Of a DNA stretch of 64,000 nt, positions 47,536 to 58,000 are shown piece by piece; position 1 is the stretch's first letter; each line of letters begins with the position of its first letter. The notes below the pieces were generated by a model that worked only from the letters and a program-made list of their open reading frames with translations, was not told the origin of the DNA and ran no database searches. The position numbers and the translations under genes are program-made. This DNA is from Suillus spraguei (Eukaryota; Basidiomycota; Agaricomycetes; Boletales; Suillaceae), in NCBI GenBank assembly GCA_016800925.1, contig JABCPU010000086.1:124001-188000 (forward strand), given 5' to 3'.

Positions 47536-49633
47536 GTTATGACTAACAGTAATGCTGTCACGGGCCATCTGGCCGAGAGTAAGGAGTCCCGTAACTTCAC
47601 TTGCTACTAGCACCTTTAAGTAAGTGATGAGTCTTGTTTTACCAAAGGACAAGCCAGGAAGAGGTCACCTGGAAGAAATCAAAAGACAACCCCATACTAT
47701 TGAACATTGCAGGATCGTCGGAAGACAATACCACCGGGATGCCTTGGTTCATGATTATCGGGAGGGGGTGCATAGGCATAGATGAGGTGAGACGCTATCA
47801 TTTATTGAGTCAAGATAGGTTCAGAGGCAGTATACAGAAAATCCTACTAGCACTTCGTTTCTATTAGAAGGTTAGGATAAACTGGAGGCGCCTATTTACA
47901 CGAGTTACTCACGATATAGGGCAGACTTCAATTGCTATCTTCTTCTCTCGACAGATTTGCATCAATTTGGGATGTTTGGCTAGTGAAAGGCTATGCAATA
48001 CGAGTGAGGGAGCGTTTTATGCCATACAATGCACTAACCCGTGTCCGATACGCTTTGTTCCAAGCAGAATAGCATCATACAAGTTCATATCTGCTGCAGT
48101 GCCATCACCTAGAGTTTCACCGGCATGAAAGATGAATGGGATGTCCGGATGCTGCTCCGCGAAACGTAAAAGTGGCTCTGCGTAATAAATTAATGGTTTA
48201 CACTCCGCCCCATCTTCGTGGCCCACAAGATCGAATCCTGGAAGGTAGAACGCTTAGATCTGGGTCCGCTGACATTGAAAAAGCATATGACTTGCCAGCA
48301 ATAAGGTCCGGAAATTCCCGCTTGAATCTGCTACACTGATCTAGCTCTGCTTCCAATTCCTCGGGGGAGATAATTCTTAGAGTACTATAGATAATCTAAG
48401 AAAAAGATGAGTCTGAACTCGAGAAGCTTCAACTGAGACAAAGCTGACCTTCAACCCGGCGAAATCGTCTTCCTGGCCTTTCGCCTTCATTTCCGCTTTC
48501 ATCTCGTTCGTGACCTCTCGAATTATCAAGAGTAGTTCACGTACTTCAAGTTTGGTCTTCGCGTCCTCTGCAAGTATATATCTGACGAGATGTTAGGCAT
48601 CTCAAGCATATTCGTATGTCTTTCCGACTTACTTCTTAAAAAAACTAGTTCGTATCTCAATATACGAGATGCCATCGTCAATCGACGAGCGGATACACAT
48701 CCGCAAGTATTCCTTTTGAATCGGCACGAATCGGATAATGGGCTAAGGTTCATCAGTACAGACTCGGATCTTGACTTCCAGCACGCCACAGGCTCACATC
48801 GGTCACGGCAAAGGTACTCCCAAACTTCTGCCAGATCTGCGAGTCCCTCGCATTAAGGACATGTTCAGCAGGTTGCAAGTTAATATGGAACTGACTTTCA
48901 TCGGCGTATTGTACGTCTCAAACGCATCACTAGGATTGATCATAAAGGCGCTAAGTACCCACTTATCAAATCCAGCGGGACCACCTAGTGCAGGATCAAA
49001 AAGCTCTCGCGCCTCCTTGATAGGAACCCAGCCGCCAGTGTATAAAAGATCTGTGATACCAATTGCGTTGGCGGTAGGATACTGTTCCACGGGAATCGGC
49101 TGGATCTTAGGCAGTACGGTTTCAAGAGAAGCCGCGTCCAATGGACCCGGAACACAGATATGTATCGCGGGATGACCTAGTGCCAGATCGAGCACCATTC
49201 TGGCCTCCACCGAAGCATTCTGGTGTAAATGCAACAGTCCGCCCTTTGGCATCTACAGGGAAACCGCGGACGAGATAGTCGGTGACAGGAAGTACGGTAA
49301 TTTTCCATGCTTACTTTGGAGACTATTTTACTGTAGAGATCTGTCTTTACAATAATATCTTTGGCTGTACGCGAATGTGAGAGGAAGTGTTAAGCGCGAG
49401 TCGAGCCTCATACCATACAGGAACTCCATCCCAGCGTATGGGTGAGGGACATTGTCATGATTAACTGCCCAAACAGAGACAGCTTCTTTAGCACGAATGG
49501 AGCGCGCGACTTCGTCTGCCTTGAGCTCGGTTGTCGAATAATTCGCGCGAACACGGTCAATTCGTAACGCGCGATCCTCTGTGATAAGTTTATCACGTCT
49601 CTGTAAGTAGTCGGCGAGGATTGATGAGGGCAT
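47396..49633 (-). CDS. adenosine deaminase-related growth factor (ADGF/CECR1-like)
   Basis: Zn-dependent adenosine deaminase of the ADGF type, adenosine to inosine. It starts at MPSSILADYLQRRDKLITED (49633) with no obvious signal peptide, then the ADGF-N-like region to PHPYAGMEFLY. After an intron comes AKDIIVKTDLYSKIVSK, then MPKGGLLHLHQNASVEARM with the metal-binding HxH. It continues ISYIEIRTSFFKKY, GFDLVGHEDGAECKPLIYYA, FIFHAGETLGDG and GTKRIGHG. After an intron: FSLAKHPKLMQICREKKIAI and EVCPIS, then RLTSSMPMHPLPIIMNQGIP and VVLSSDDPAMFNSMGLSFDF. The last exons are VLVASEVTGLLTLGQMARDS and YSMLDERSKRTAMDAWERRW, ending EVAAMSP with TAA at 47396. All metal and catalytic motifs (HxH, HAGET, SSDDP) are present. 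The last exon is duplicated downstream. Confidence 0.9.
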
Positions 49634-50861
49634 TTGTGAAGATGAGGAAGATGGCAGTTTCCATGAATCTAATATAGTTATAAACGATCCCCAGTGTGGC
49701 GGGTATGAGTCTGATGACCAACTGTTTCTTAGGCGCATTTGCATATCGATAGATTGCTGTAGGAGCCTGTAGAAGATAGACGATAATTGACCACAAAATA
49801 AGACAAGCTATGCCTATTATCAAGGCGTCTGCTAGCGAGAAAACCTGAGCAATCCAGTGAAGGACACGTAGAAGAACACAGACCAGCCAGAAATGTCTCT
49901 TGAAATTTAACTGGCACTGCACTAATCTGTGTTCCCTGGACTTAGAACGTAGTGGTAGATGAAGGAAGATGTAATCCTCCGAACTACTGCACAGCTGTCA
50001 GCAGTGCATTTGTTATTAGATAAGGTTTATCAGGTGCCGTAACAACTTACGCAGAAATCCTAAAATCACTCAGCATGCAAACGACTCATGCGGCAACATA
50101 CGGTGAGGAGGCGGTCCAGTAGTGATCAGTGGTCTGGTCCAAGCCGATACATCATGATACATCAGATAGCAGGCCACTGAGGCTAGTAATGAACCAGGCG
50201 CTTTATGACAGCGAATGAGACCGGGTACCGGGCTCCGGAATGGAAAATGCTTAACGTGGACTAATATTAATGCTGGTCCTTGCTCTGAGTTCGGGGATCG
50301 AGCCTTCTGTATAGAAGTCTGTAGTGCAGGCATAATGATAGCAGTGTGAGCCCCTTTTAGGTGCATTGGTCCGTGTACATAGAGTTTACGCCAAAAGGCA
50401 GTGATAACGAAAGCTCGCTTCGAACAGTAATATTTATGGGAACTCAGGTAAGCTACAATTACCATAATGTTGTAAGGTAGACGTCGTGCGGATTCTACGA
50501 ACATCACATGTGACAGGAGTGTGACGCGGTCAAAGCTAACTATGCCGAACAGATGCTGACCAGCTGAGGCAGAGACACCTTTAAGTATATGCAGTATACT
50601 TACAAACGTGCATGTACAGCAGTAGAGAACTAGTGTAAATGGCAATGTACATATCATTATGGTATTGGGGCTTGAGGACCTTGTTGGACAAATCATCACG
50701 GTATTTTTTGATTGCTCACGCTGCCCCCATTAAGTCCCTTCTGATATGCATCAATGAACCAAATAGATCTATTTGCGAAGCTGTGCAAGATTAGTCAAGA
50801 GAGTTTAATTATGAGCCTAGTACATGCTGGTGAGCTTTTGTTTAGCTCTAGAAGTTTACCT
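49634..50861. other. gap with one unrecognised frame
   Basis: A minus-strand frame of 209 codons (50070-50699, starting MMICPTRSSSPNTIMICTLP) has hydrophobic stretches but no family resemblance. Another frame (49593-49922) overlaps the ADGF start in a different frame. Neither is supported as a gene. Confidence 0.3.
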
Positions 50862-51134
50862 CATCAGGAAATTCACACATTCCTTGACGTGCCCTTATGC
50901 GGACTTATTTACACTTAACTGCCTTGGTGAAATTGAATCTACTTGTCCAAAATTTCAATGTGAATGAATTCAGAAAAAAAAAGTTGAGATATATTAATAT
51001 ACATGTTTTATTGTATTTCGCACTCAAAAAATATAAGATATGCCAGGTGAATGATGTGAGAGAGAGCAAACAAGTTTTGAGATAAGTGAGTTAAGCTGAT
51101 TAAGCATGTTAAGGAATGTGTGAATTTCCTGATG
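50862..51134 (+). mobile_element. MITE copy 1 (273 bp)
   Basis: Terminal inverted repeats start CATCAGGAAATTCACACATT and end with the inverse complement. It is flanked on both sides by CT (50860-50861 and 51135-51136), read as a 2-bp target duplication. AT-rich interior with GAGTGCGAAATACAATAAAA on the other strand; no coding capacity. Nearly identical to copies at 59800-60073 and 62265-62537, which are inverted relative to this one. Confidence 0.88.
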
Positions 51135-51589
51135 CTGTTACTCACATTTTCATCCTTGTTTTTGAGGTATCAGGACTTGTTCTTTATTGCCCACCATGCA
51201 TTAAGGCCTGATGCACAACAGTTTCGCCACAATGACCATGAGGATCTCGGCTTCACGGCACCGCCTTGCTCCGGAGTCAACAAGCTTTGACCTCCGCTAG
51301 GAGGCAAATTCTACAGAACCGAAGTTAACTGACGCAAGGCTTCACTTTTTCATATTCTGCAAATATCATAATGTGCATTAGGCTATTATCTACACTTTGA
51401 CATTACAGATTTTTTTCTCATTTCCTTGTTGAATTGATAACCTATTTTGTGTATTTTGTCATGCAAATGTCATGATTTGTCATGTGATGAATCTGCATGA
51501 CATCTACCTTACTTCCAGTAAGTATATAAGTAGACCGGCATCACCAAAATTACCGAATCCAGACATGGTCATATATTACCATGTCGGAG
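51135..51589. other. gap between MITE copy 1 and the E1 LTR
   Basis: AT-rich sequence without a recognised gene. The five bases before the E1 LTR are CGGAG; no matching copy can be checked because the other end of E1 is truncated. Confidence 0.4.
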
Positions 51590-52288
51590 TGTTAAGACCG
51601 TACTCAAAGGGAGAGAGATCTGAAGGGCTTTGGCCTCAGTTCGTGCACTGTGCCCCTTTCCTGAGTAATGCCCCTTATTTCAGGGAGAAGGTATACATCC
51701 GAAGATCCGGAAGGAGTTGCATGATGGATCCGGACGTCCAAAGGTTATCCGGAATGTAGGAATAAAACAAGGATTAAGACTAGCTTCAGAATGAGTTCCT
51801 AACTAGAAACTAACAGAGATAGACTATAGGAATCAATCCCAAGTCTCGGAAGATGACTTAGAGCAGAAAGTGACTTAAGTCTGGAGGAAGCAGAATGAGT
51901 AGAATCTAAGATGATATTTGAACTAAGGTTCTACAGAGATCTACAAGTGGTTTATATACTGTAAGTATCTAATACGGATTATCAACAAGTCCGGGACTGA
52001 GGGCTATGTACAAAGTGTAACGGAAGTCTATTAGTTAATGTGCAGCAGATCAGTAAGCACGAATCGGAAATGAAACACAGGTAACGGATCAGTGACACAG
52101 GACAGAAGTATACACAGCCAGAATACCAGAAACAGGAGGAATGACAAAAGGAGATAGACGCAGATATACACAAGGGGGTTAGAGTGCGAGAAGTGGGCAC
52201 ATTCGGATGGGTGATCCGGACAGGATCTGTGGACCGGACGGAAATAGAATCGATCGGATCTGATCGGATATAGTCAGATCTGGGATTA

Positions 52289-53818
52289 TGTTACAACCAT
52301 GCAAAACTGGAGATTAGTAAGAAGTCCTGGTCTTACATGGGGTTGTACCAGAGGGTCGTAAAGTCAAAGGGGCTTGGCCTCAGCTCGTACGCTGTGCCCC
52401 TTACCCGAGTATGTGCCCTTAATTTTGGATGAAGTCCAAGGGAGAGTTCTGGTGAAGTCCGGATGGAGGGTCTGGACGAACTCTAAGGCAGGATAGCTTG
52501 ACAGAGCTCCGATGGACTTCCGGATGAGCGCGGGATTGCGCCGGAACTATTTCCGGAAGGTAGGGAGTAATGGTAACACTACTGGAACAAGCTCCAAGTA
52601 GAATGGATGAAGGATGGACCACTGGACAAAGTCCAGGGCAGGATAGGAGCAGAGCTCCAGAGGGAAAGATGATCCATAGATGTCAGAGGATAGGATAGGA
52701 TGGATCCGGAGGACTAGGGGTCCGAAGGTCCGGAGCTCAGAGGAGCGGAGGAGTGGAGGAGCGGAGGAGTGGAGGAGTGGAGGAGCGGAGGAGCGGAGGA
52801 GCGGAGGAGCGGAGGAGCGGAGGAGCGGAGGAGCGGAGGAGCGGAGGAGCGGAGGAGCGGAGGAGCGGAGGAGCGGAGGAGCGGAGGAGCGGAGGAGCGG
52901 AGGAGCGGAGGAGCGGAGGAGCGGAGGAGCGGAGGAGCGGAGGAGCGGAGGAGCGGAGGAGTGGAGGAGCGGAGGAGCGGAGGAGCGGAGGATCAGATGA
53001 TCGGATGATCGGATGAGCATAGCTCTGTGAATCTTAGAGGAAGTGTTGGCTACTAGAGAGGAGTAGGTCTGGATATGGTGTAGAGATAGTATAGACTACT
53101 CCGGACAAGGTCCGGAATAGAAACAGACAGTATAAGACTACCAAAGGTAGAGTTGGAGGTGAAACAGATGATAGACGGAGATGGATGAAGTCCGAAAAGA
53201 TTATAGGACATAGAATCAAAGCTCCGGCCTAGGGAGTGATCCCATAGGCCTGAGTCGGAAGCTTACAAGGGCCGGAGCCCAAGTGCAAGAACGGAAACGG
53301 AGTTATATAGACATGATAACAGGATACAGAGTAATCAAGGAATATACAGAAGTAGGAACAATGAATCAGACTGAGGTCTGCAGGAGTTGTACTACAAGTT
53401 TATATACTGTAGGTAGCATGCCGGAAGGCAAGTAAGGATAGTCCGAGGCTATGTTTGAGGCATTGCGGAACACAAGGCTATGAACTCTGAAATAAGACTT
53501 GTACGAAATATCTTATCAAGACAGAAGTCAAGATAACCGAAAGCCGGACACAGGTATTAACCTAAAAGGAGTAATGCGCAGGTGCGTGGGAATAGTTTCG
53601 GATATGGACACGGATTGGATATGGACATGGATCGGATGGGTGGATCAGATCGGATGAATGAACTGAGTCGGATATGGATATGGATTAGATATGGATGGAT
53701 ATTGATTGGAGTGGATGGGTGGATTGGATATGTGAGCTGGATTGGATGGGTGGACTAGGATGTATGGATTGGGTGTCCAGATGTCCATGGATCAGACCTA
53801 AATGTACGGTATATGACA
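52289..53818 (-). mobile_element. solo LTR of a related retrotransposon, nested in the E1 3' LTR
   Basis: Begins TGTTACAACC and ends GGTATATGACA on the plus strand, with TG...CA ends. The 5-bp duplication GATTA flanks it at 52284-52288 and 53819-53823, so it inserted as a transposon into the already present E1 LTR. No internal coding region is present, so it is a solo LTR left by LTR-LTR recombination. It contains an 8-bp minisatellite and a minus-strand TATA-like GTATATAAAC near 53400. Confidence 0.85.
52743..52992. repeat. 8-bp minisatellite (GCGGAGGA)n, about 31 units
   Basis: Nearly perfect tandem repeats of GCGGAGGA with a few GTGGAGGA variants at the ends. Because 8 is not a multiple of 3, every frame on both strands stays open and gives a cycling RSGGAEER-type or LLRSSAPP-type peptide, so the open frames here are artefacts. 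Confidence 0.97.
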
Positions 53819-53841
53819 GATTAGAAGTATGGTATATGACA

Positions 53842-53855
53842 GTATCCCCCCTTTA
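53842..53855 (-). promoter_or_regulatory. polypurine tract of E1
   Basis: On the minus strand TAAAGGGGGGATAC lies directly before the 3' LTR start TGTCATATACC, the place expected for the plus-strand primer in reverse transcription. Confidence 0.75.
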
Positions 53856-54037
53856 GGGTCAAACCCCTGAGGCACAGGAAGCGTCGATCTGGATCGGACA
53901 AGATTAATGCAGGACAATGGGGAAGTTTGATGGTTGTAGTGCTGAGTCTGTAATCTGACAGATATACGGATGTCAGACGTCCGAAGTGATTCCTACCCCC
54001 ACTTCATACCCCTGTTAACAAAACTTGCTTTTAAAAC

Positions 54038-55028
54038 ATGTCTGGAAAGAAATCTGATGCCCCTAAGTCTGCTGCCGACATTGTGGCAGATCTGGAACAG
54101 CAACTGGCTGCTGCTAAGGCTGCAGCGGAAGCCGAGGCAGAGCAGAAGTGGAAAGAGGCGGAGGAGCGGAAAAGGCATGAGGAGTTGAAGCAGATTGAGT
54201 TGGCGGAGATCCGGAGGGAAATGGAGGAAAAGAGATGGAGGGCTCTGATTGAGGCTCGGGTGAGTGATGTGGACTCTTCTAGATCTGGATCCTAATGGAT
54301 TGGCAAGGCCAAGGCTGCTCCTGCATCTGGAGCAAAGGATGGGTACTGCTCCCGTTGTGTCACTAAGGACTGGATGTGTCAGTGGGGTGATGCTGAGAAG
54401 AATCCCTTGGTGAGTCGTCTGAAAACCTTCAGATCTGCTGATTTCGACGTTTTTGTAGATTAAGTCCTGTGACGTCTGCTGGAAGGACAAGGCCACTTGT
54501 CCTGGAAGGCCTGGATTCGTCAAGGGGCCCAAGGGCCGGAAGAGGCAGCGTCCTGCTGGTACTCCGTCTCCGAAGGGCAAAGGCAAGCGCCGTCAGAAGA
54601 GCCCTACTCCAGATGTGGTGGATGTGGATGATTTTTCTAATCTGGTGACTATTGAAGGTACGGATGAGGATGTCGTCAAATATGATGATCAGGCTTGGGT
54701 GGCCGCTGCCAATGGCATCATTGCTGAGCTGGCACGGACTAATGGGCTTCTCCAAGATGGTATTGCGGCAGCGGAAGGGAGTTGGATTGCCATGGAGCGG
54801 ATGAGCTCTACCATGGAGGCCTTCCTCCAGCAACAGAGGGAGTTCCAGGCCCTGCTCATTGAGGAAATCTGGACCGGATTTAGGCTTTCTGTTTCTGCTG
54901 GATCTGACAAGGATGGCACTGGTGAGGAGATTGGAGAAGAGGTGGCGGATGAGACTGGAGGAGAGATGGCGGATGGGACTGGGGAAGAGACTGGAGGTGC
55001 CGGAGGTGAAATGGAGACTGGCGCTTAG
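54038..55028 (+). CDS. accessory antisense gene in E1: coiled-coil protein with two CxxCx6C motifs
   Basis: A gene on the strand opposite to pol, placed between the pol stop (55087) and the 3' LTR, tail-to-tail with pol. Three exons: 54038-54259, 54308-54409 and 54459-55028, with 48- and 49-nt GTGAGT...AG introns; without splicing the frame closes. The 297-residue product starts MSGKKSDAPKSAADIVADLE and has a long charged helix (LEQQLAAAKAAAEAEAEQKW), likely a coiled coil. Next comes a cysteine module, YCSRCVTKDWMCQWG then IKSCDVCWKDKATCPGRPG: C-x2-C-x6-C-x13-C-x2-C-x6-C, close to a fungal Zn2Cys6 cluster but with a slightly long linker. The second intron falls exactly between the halves. A basic patch (KGPKGRKRQR) and an acidic Gly/Glu-rich tail (GEEIGEEVADETGGEMADGT) follow. 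It is intact while pol is dead. The role is unknown; nucleic-acid binding is inferred. Confidence 0.8.
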
Positions 55029-55086
55029 TCTGGATCTGGATTTCTGTTACTGCCCTTAATGTACTTGTATTTTGTTATGTACTTTT

Positions 55087-58000
55087 TCAAGCAATGGGAC
55101 CAGGTTTGTCTGGATATGCTGAGTGGAAGTCTGCTACAAGATCTGATGCATTTCCAAGTTCTGTGGCAAGTAACCAGGAAGTTTCTTCATCCGTTCCTTC
55201 ATATCTGGACCAACGGATGAGGTATAGGAGTTGGCAATGGTGTCTATGATGGTCCAATTTAAAGTCTAGGATTTTGGATATCTCATACTCCAGTTCTCCA
55301 TCAACTTCAACTGGAGGTGGAGGAGGTTGAATGCAATTAGGGATGGTGTTCGGGACTGCTGGCTCTAACTGTGAAACATGGAATACAGGGTGAATGGAAT
55401 GCATGAAATCTGGAAGTCGGATGGCAAAGGAATGACTGCCTGGATGGGATATGATCTCAAACGGACCTAAATTCTTTTCCGAAAGTTTCTTTGATGGACG
55501 AGTGGAACGGAAGTACTTGGCTTTGATGAAGACTTGTTCTCCAATCCGGAAATCCAGAGTGGGTTGTCTTTTAGCATCTGCAGGTCCTTGATAGCATTTC
55601 TGGGCTTCGGACATCTCTACTTGAAGAAACTGGTGAAGTTCATTAAGGTCTAAGGCATATTCCTGGGCACAGATGGAGGGTAGGTCGCGTTCCGGATGGA
55701 TGGAAATGTTCAGATGATAACCCTTATTGGGGAAGAAAGGTGAGACTCCGGTAGTGGCACTCGGAGCATTATTGTATGCGAACTCTGCGAGGGGCAGTAG
55801 CTCGGACCAGTTGTCCTGCTGATATGTAGTTGCAGTAGATCCGGAGGTACTGTTCCAGCATTTGGTTGGCATGTTCTGTTTGTCTGTCCCCTTCCGGATG
55901 ATATCTGGACGTGAAGTGTAGGACCATGTCTAATGCCTTTCCTAAGGAACGGAAGAAGTGGGATACAACTCTGTTCCTCGATCTGAGGTTACATGGGATG
56001 GAACACCATGCTTGGAGAAGACATGGAGGAGAAATAGGCGGGCGAGATCAGGAGAAGTAATGGTGTTGTGGGTCGGGACAAATATGGCTTGCTTGGATAG
56101 GTGATCTATGATGACAAGGATGGCTGTAAAGCCGGATGAGTCCGGAAGTTGCTCAATGAAATCCATAGAGATGGAGTTCCAAGGTTTCTCTGGGACGGGG
56201 AGTTGCTTGAGTAATCTGTAGGGTTTATGTCTCGGAACTTTGGCTCGGGCGCAGGATGTGCAGGATCTGACATATTCTTTGACATAGGTTCGTATTCTGG
56301 GCCAGGTGTAGTCGCGTTGGACGAGCTCGAGGGTACGATTCTGTCCGAAATGTCTGGATAGGGGGTGATCATGGCAGTTACGGAGGACACATAGTCATAA
56401 GTCATTGGCTTCCGGAACATAGATACGGTTATCGCAGCAAAGGAATCCACAATCATCCACTGTCCATCTCAGATCCGAAGGTACCAGTAGATGCATCCGT
56501 GCAATAGGATCATTGGGGAGTTCAGTCAAGATATCTTTCCAAAGGTTTTCCATATCCATGAGAACAGCTGCTCTAAGAACCGGAGGTGCTAGGGTTGTGG
56601 CTCGTAGGGATGAAGCTAACTGTTCGGAGGTGAATACTGGGCAGAAATTATGAGGATTGACTTGAGTGTAGTCCTTATCCCCCTCTTTGGGGTAGACGTC
56701 CCAACGTCTAGTAAGGGAATCCAGTTTGGCTCCAAGTTTTCCAGGATGGAAACGGATGATGAGATTGAACTGATGGAGGAATTCGGACCAGCAAGCCTGT
56801 TGGCGAGAGAGAAGTTTGGTAGTGGAGAAGTACTTGAGGTTTTTGTGATCCGTAACAACATCTATAGGCTCGGACGAGCCTTCTAGGTAATGTCGCCAGG
56901 TCCAAAAGCTTCGTGGATGGCTAGGAGTTCCTTGTCATGGGTGTCATAATTGAGTTCCAGAGCGGACAGAGTACGGGAATAATAGGCAACTGGACGAAGC
57001 TCTGAGTCCGGACATACAATGGACAGTATTCCAGCTATGGCATAATCAGAGGCATCGGTTTCCACAACTATAGGAACATCCAGAATCCAGTGGGTAAGTA
57101 CTGGAGCGGAAGTGAAGGCTTTTTTGAGTGCTCTGAAGGATTTCCGACAGTCTTCAGAAAAGTTCCAAGGGACTCCCTTGCGCGTGAGCTGAGTGAGGGG
57201 AACTACAATATCTGAGTAGTTGAAGATAAACAACAATAGAAATTTGCAAATCCGAGGAAGGATTGAATGTCCTTGATCTTCCAAGGTTCTGGCCAGTCGA
57301 CAATAGACTGGATTTTCTTGGACGACATTGTCAAGCCGTCTGGAGATAGCAGGTAACCAAGATACTCGACAGAGGATGAGTGGAATTCGCATTTCTTGGG
57401 TTTGGCATAGAGTCGATGTTTACGGAGGCGGCGTAGTACTTCTCAGATGTGTTTCCTATGACTCGCGAGGTCTTCGGAATAGATAAGGATGTCATCCAGA
57501 TATACGATAATGCATATATCCAGCATATTGGCAAACACGCTATTAACAAAGCATTGAAAGCCGCTGGAGCATTTGTAAGGCCTTCTGGCATTACCAGCCA
57601 TTCATAGGAACCATAGCGCGTTCGGAAGGAAGTCTTCCACTCATCCCCTTCCGCTATCCGGACGAGATGGTAAGCGGAATGGAGGTCAATTTTGGTGTAA
57701 ACTTTAGTGTGGCTCGGAGAGTCTAGGAGGTCGGCAATGAGGGGTAACGGATATTGGTCTTTCTTGGTAATCTAATTGAGGCCTCAGAAATCTACACAGA
57801 GGTGAAGGGAACCATCCTTCTTTTTTACAAACAGGACAGGGGCTCCGTGAGGAGAGGACGAGGATCGGAGGAGTCCGGATGAGATGTTTTCATCGAGGAA
57901 CTTTCGGAGAGCTTCAAGCTCGACCAGAGAGAGAGAATATATGGTTCTGAGAGGTGGACTAGCTCCTTCCTCTATCTCGATTTTGAGGTCATAGGGTCGG

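Larger units (their letters stand above)
51590..53841 (-). repeat. E1 3' LTR (interrupted by a nested solo LTR)
   Basis: The left piece, 51590-52288, starts TGTTAAGACC on the plus strand. The right piece is 53824-53841 (GAAGTATGGTATATGACA). Together they match the complete LTR of E2 (62674-63442). A TATA-like TATATAAA lies on the minus strand near 51960-51950, followed by TTAGTTCAAATATC, the counterpart of the self-priming sequence in E2. Confidence 0.85.

Noticed and set aside
49593..49922. 109-codon hydrophobic minus-strand frame
   Set aside because: Overlaps the ADGF start in another frame and has no family match.
50070..50699. 209-codon minus-strand frame with hydrophobic stretches
   Set aside because: No recognisable domain and atypical composition; not supported as a gene.
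52547..53020. Long frames in several phases with RSGGAEER or LLRSSAPP repeats
   Set aside because: They arise from the 8-bp GCGGAGGA minisatellite, which keeps all frames open.
54429..54833. Minus-strand frame overlapping the antisense accessory gene
   Set aside because: The plus-strand reading has two canonical introns and a cysteine module; the minus frame has no motif and is not continuous with pol.
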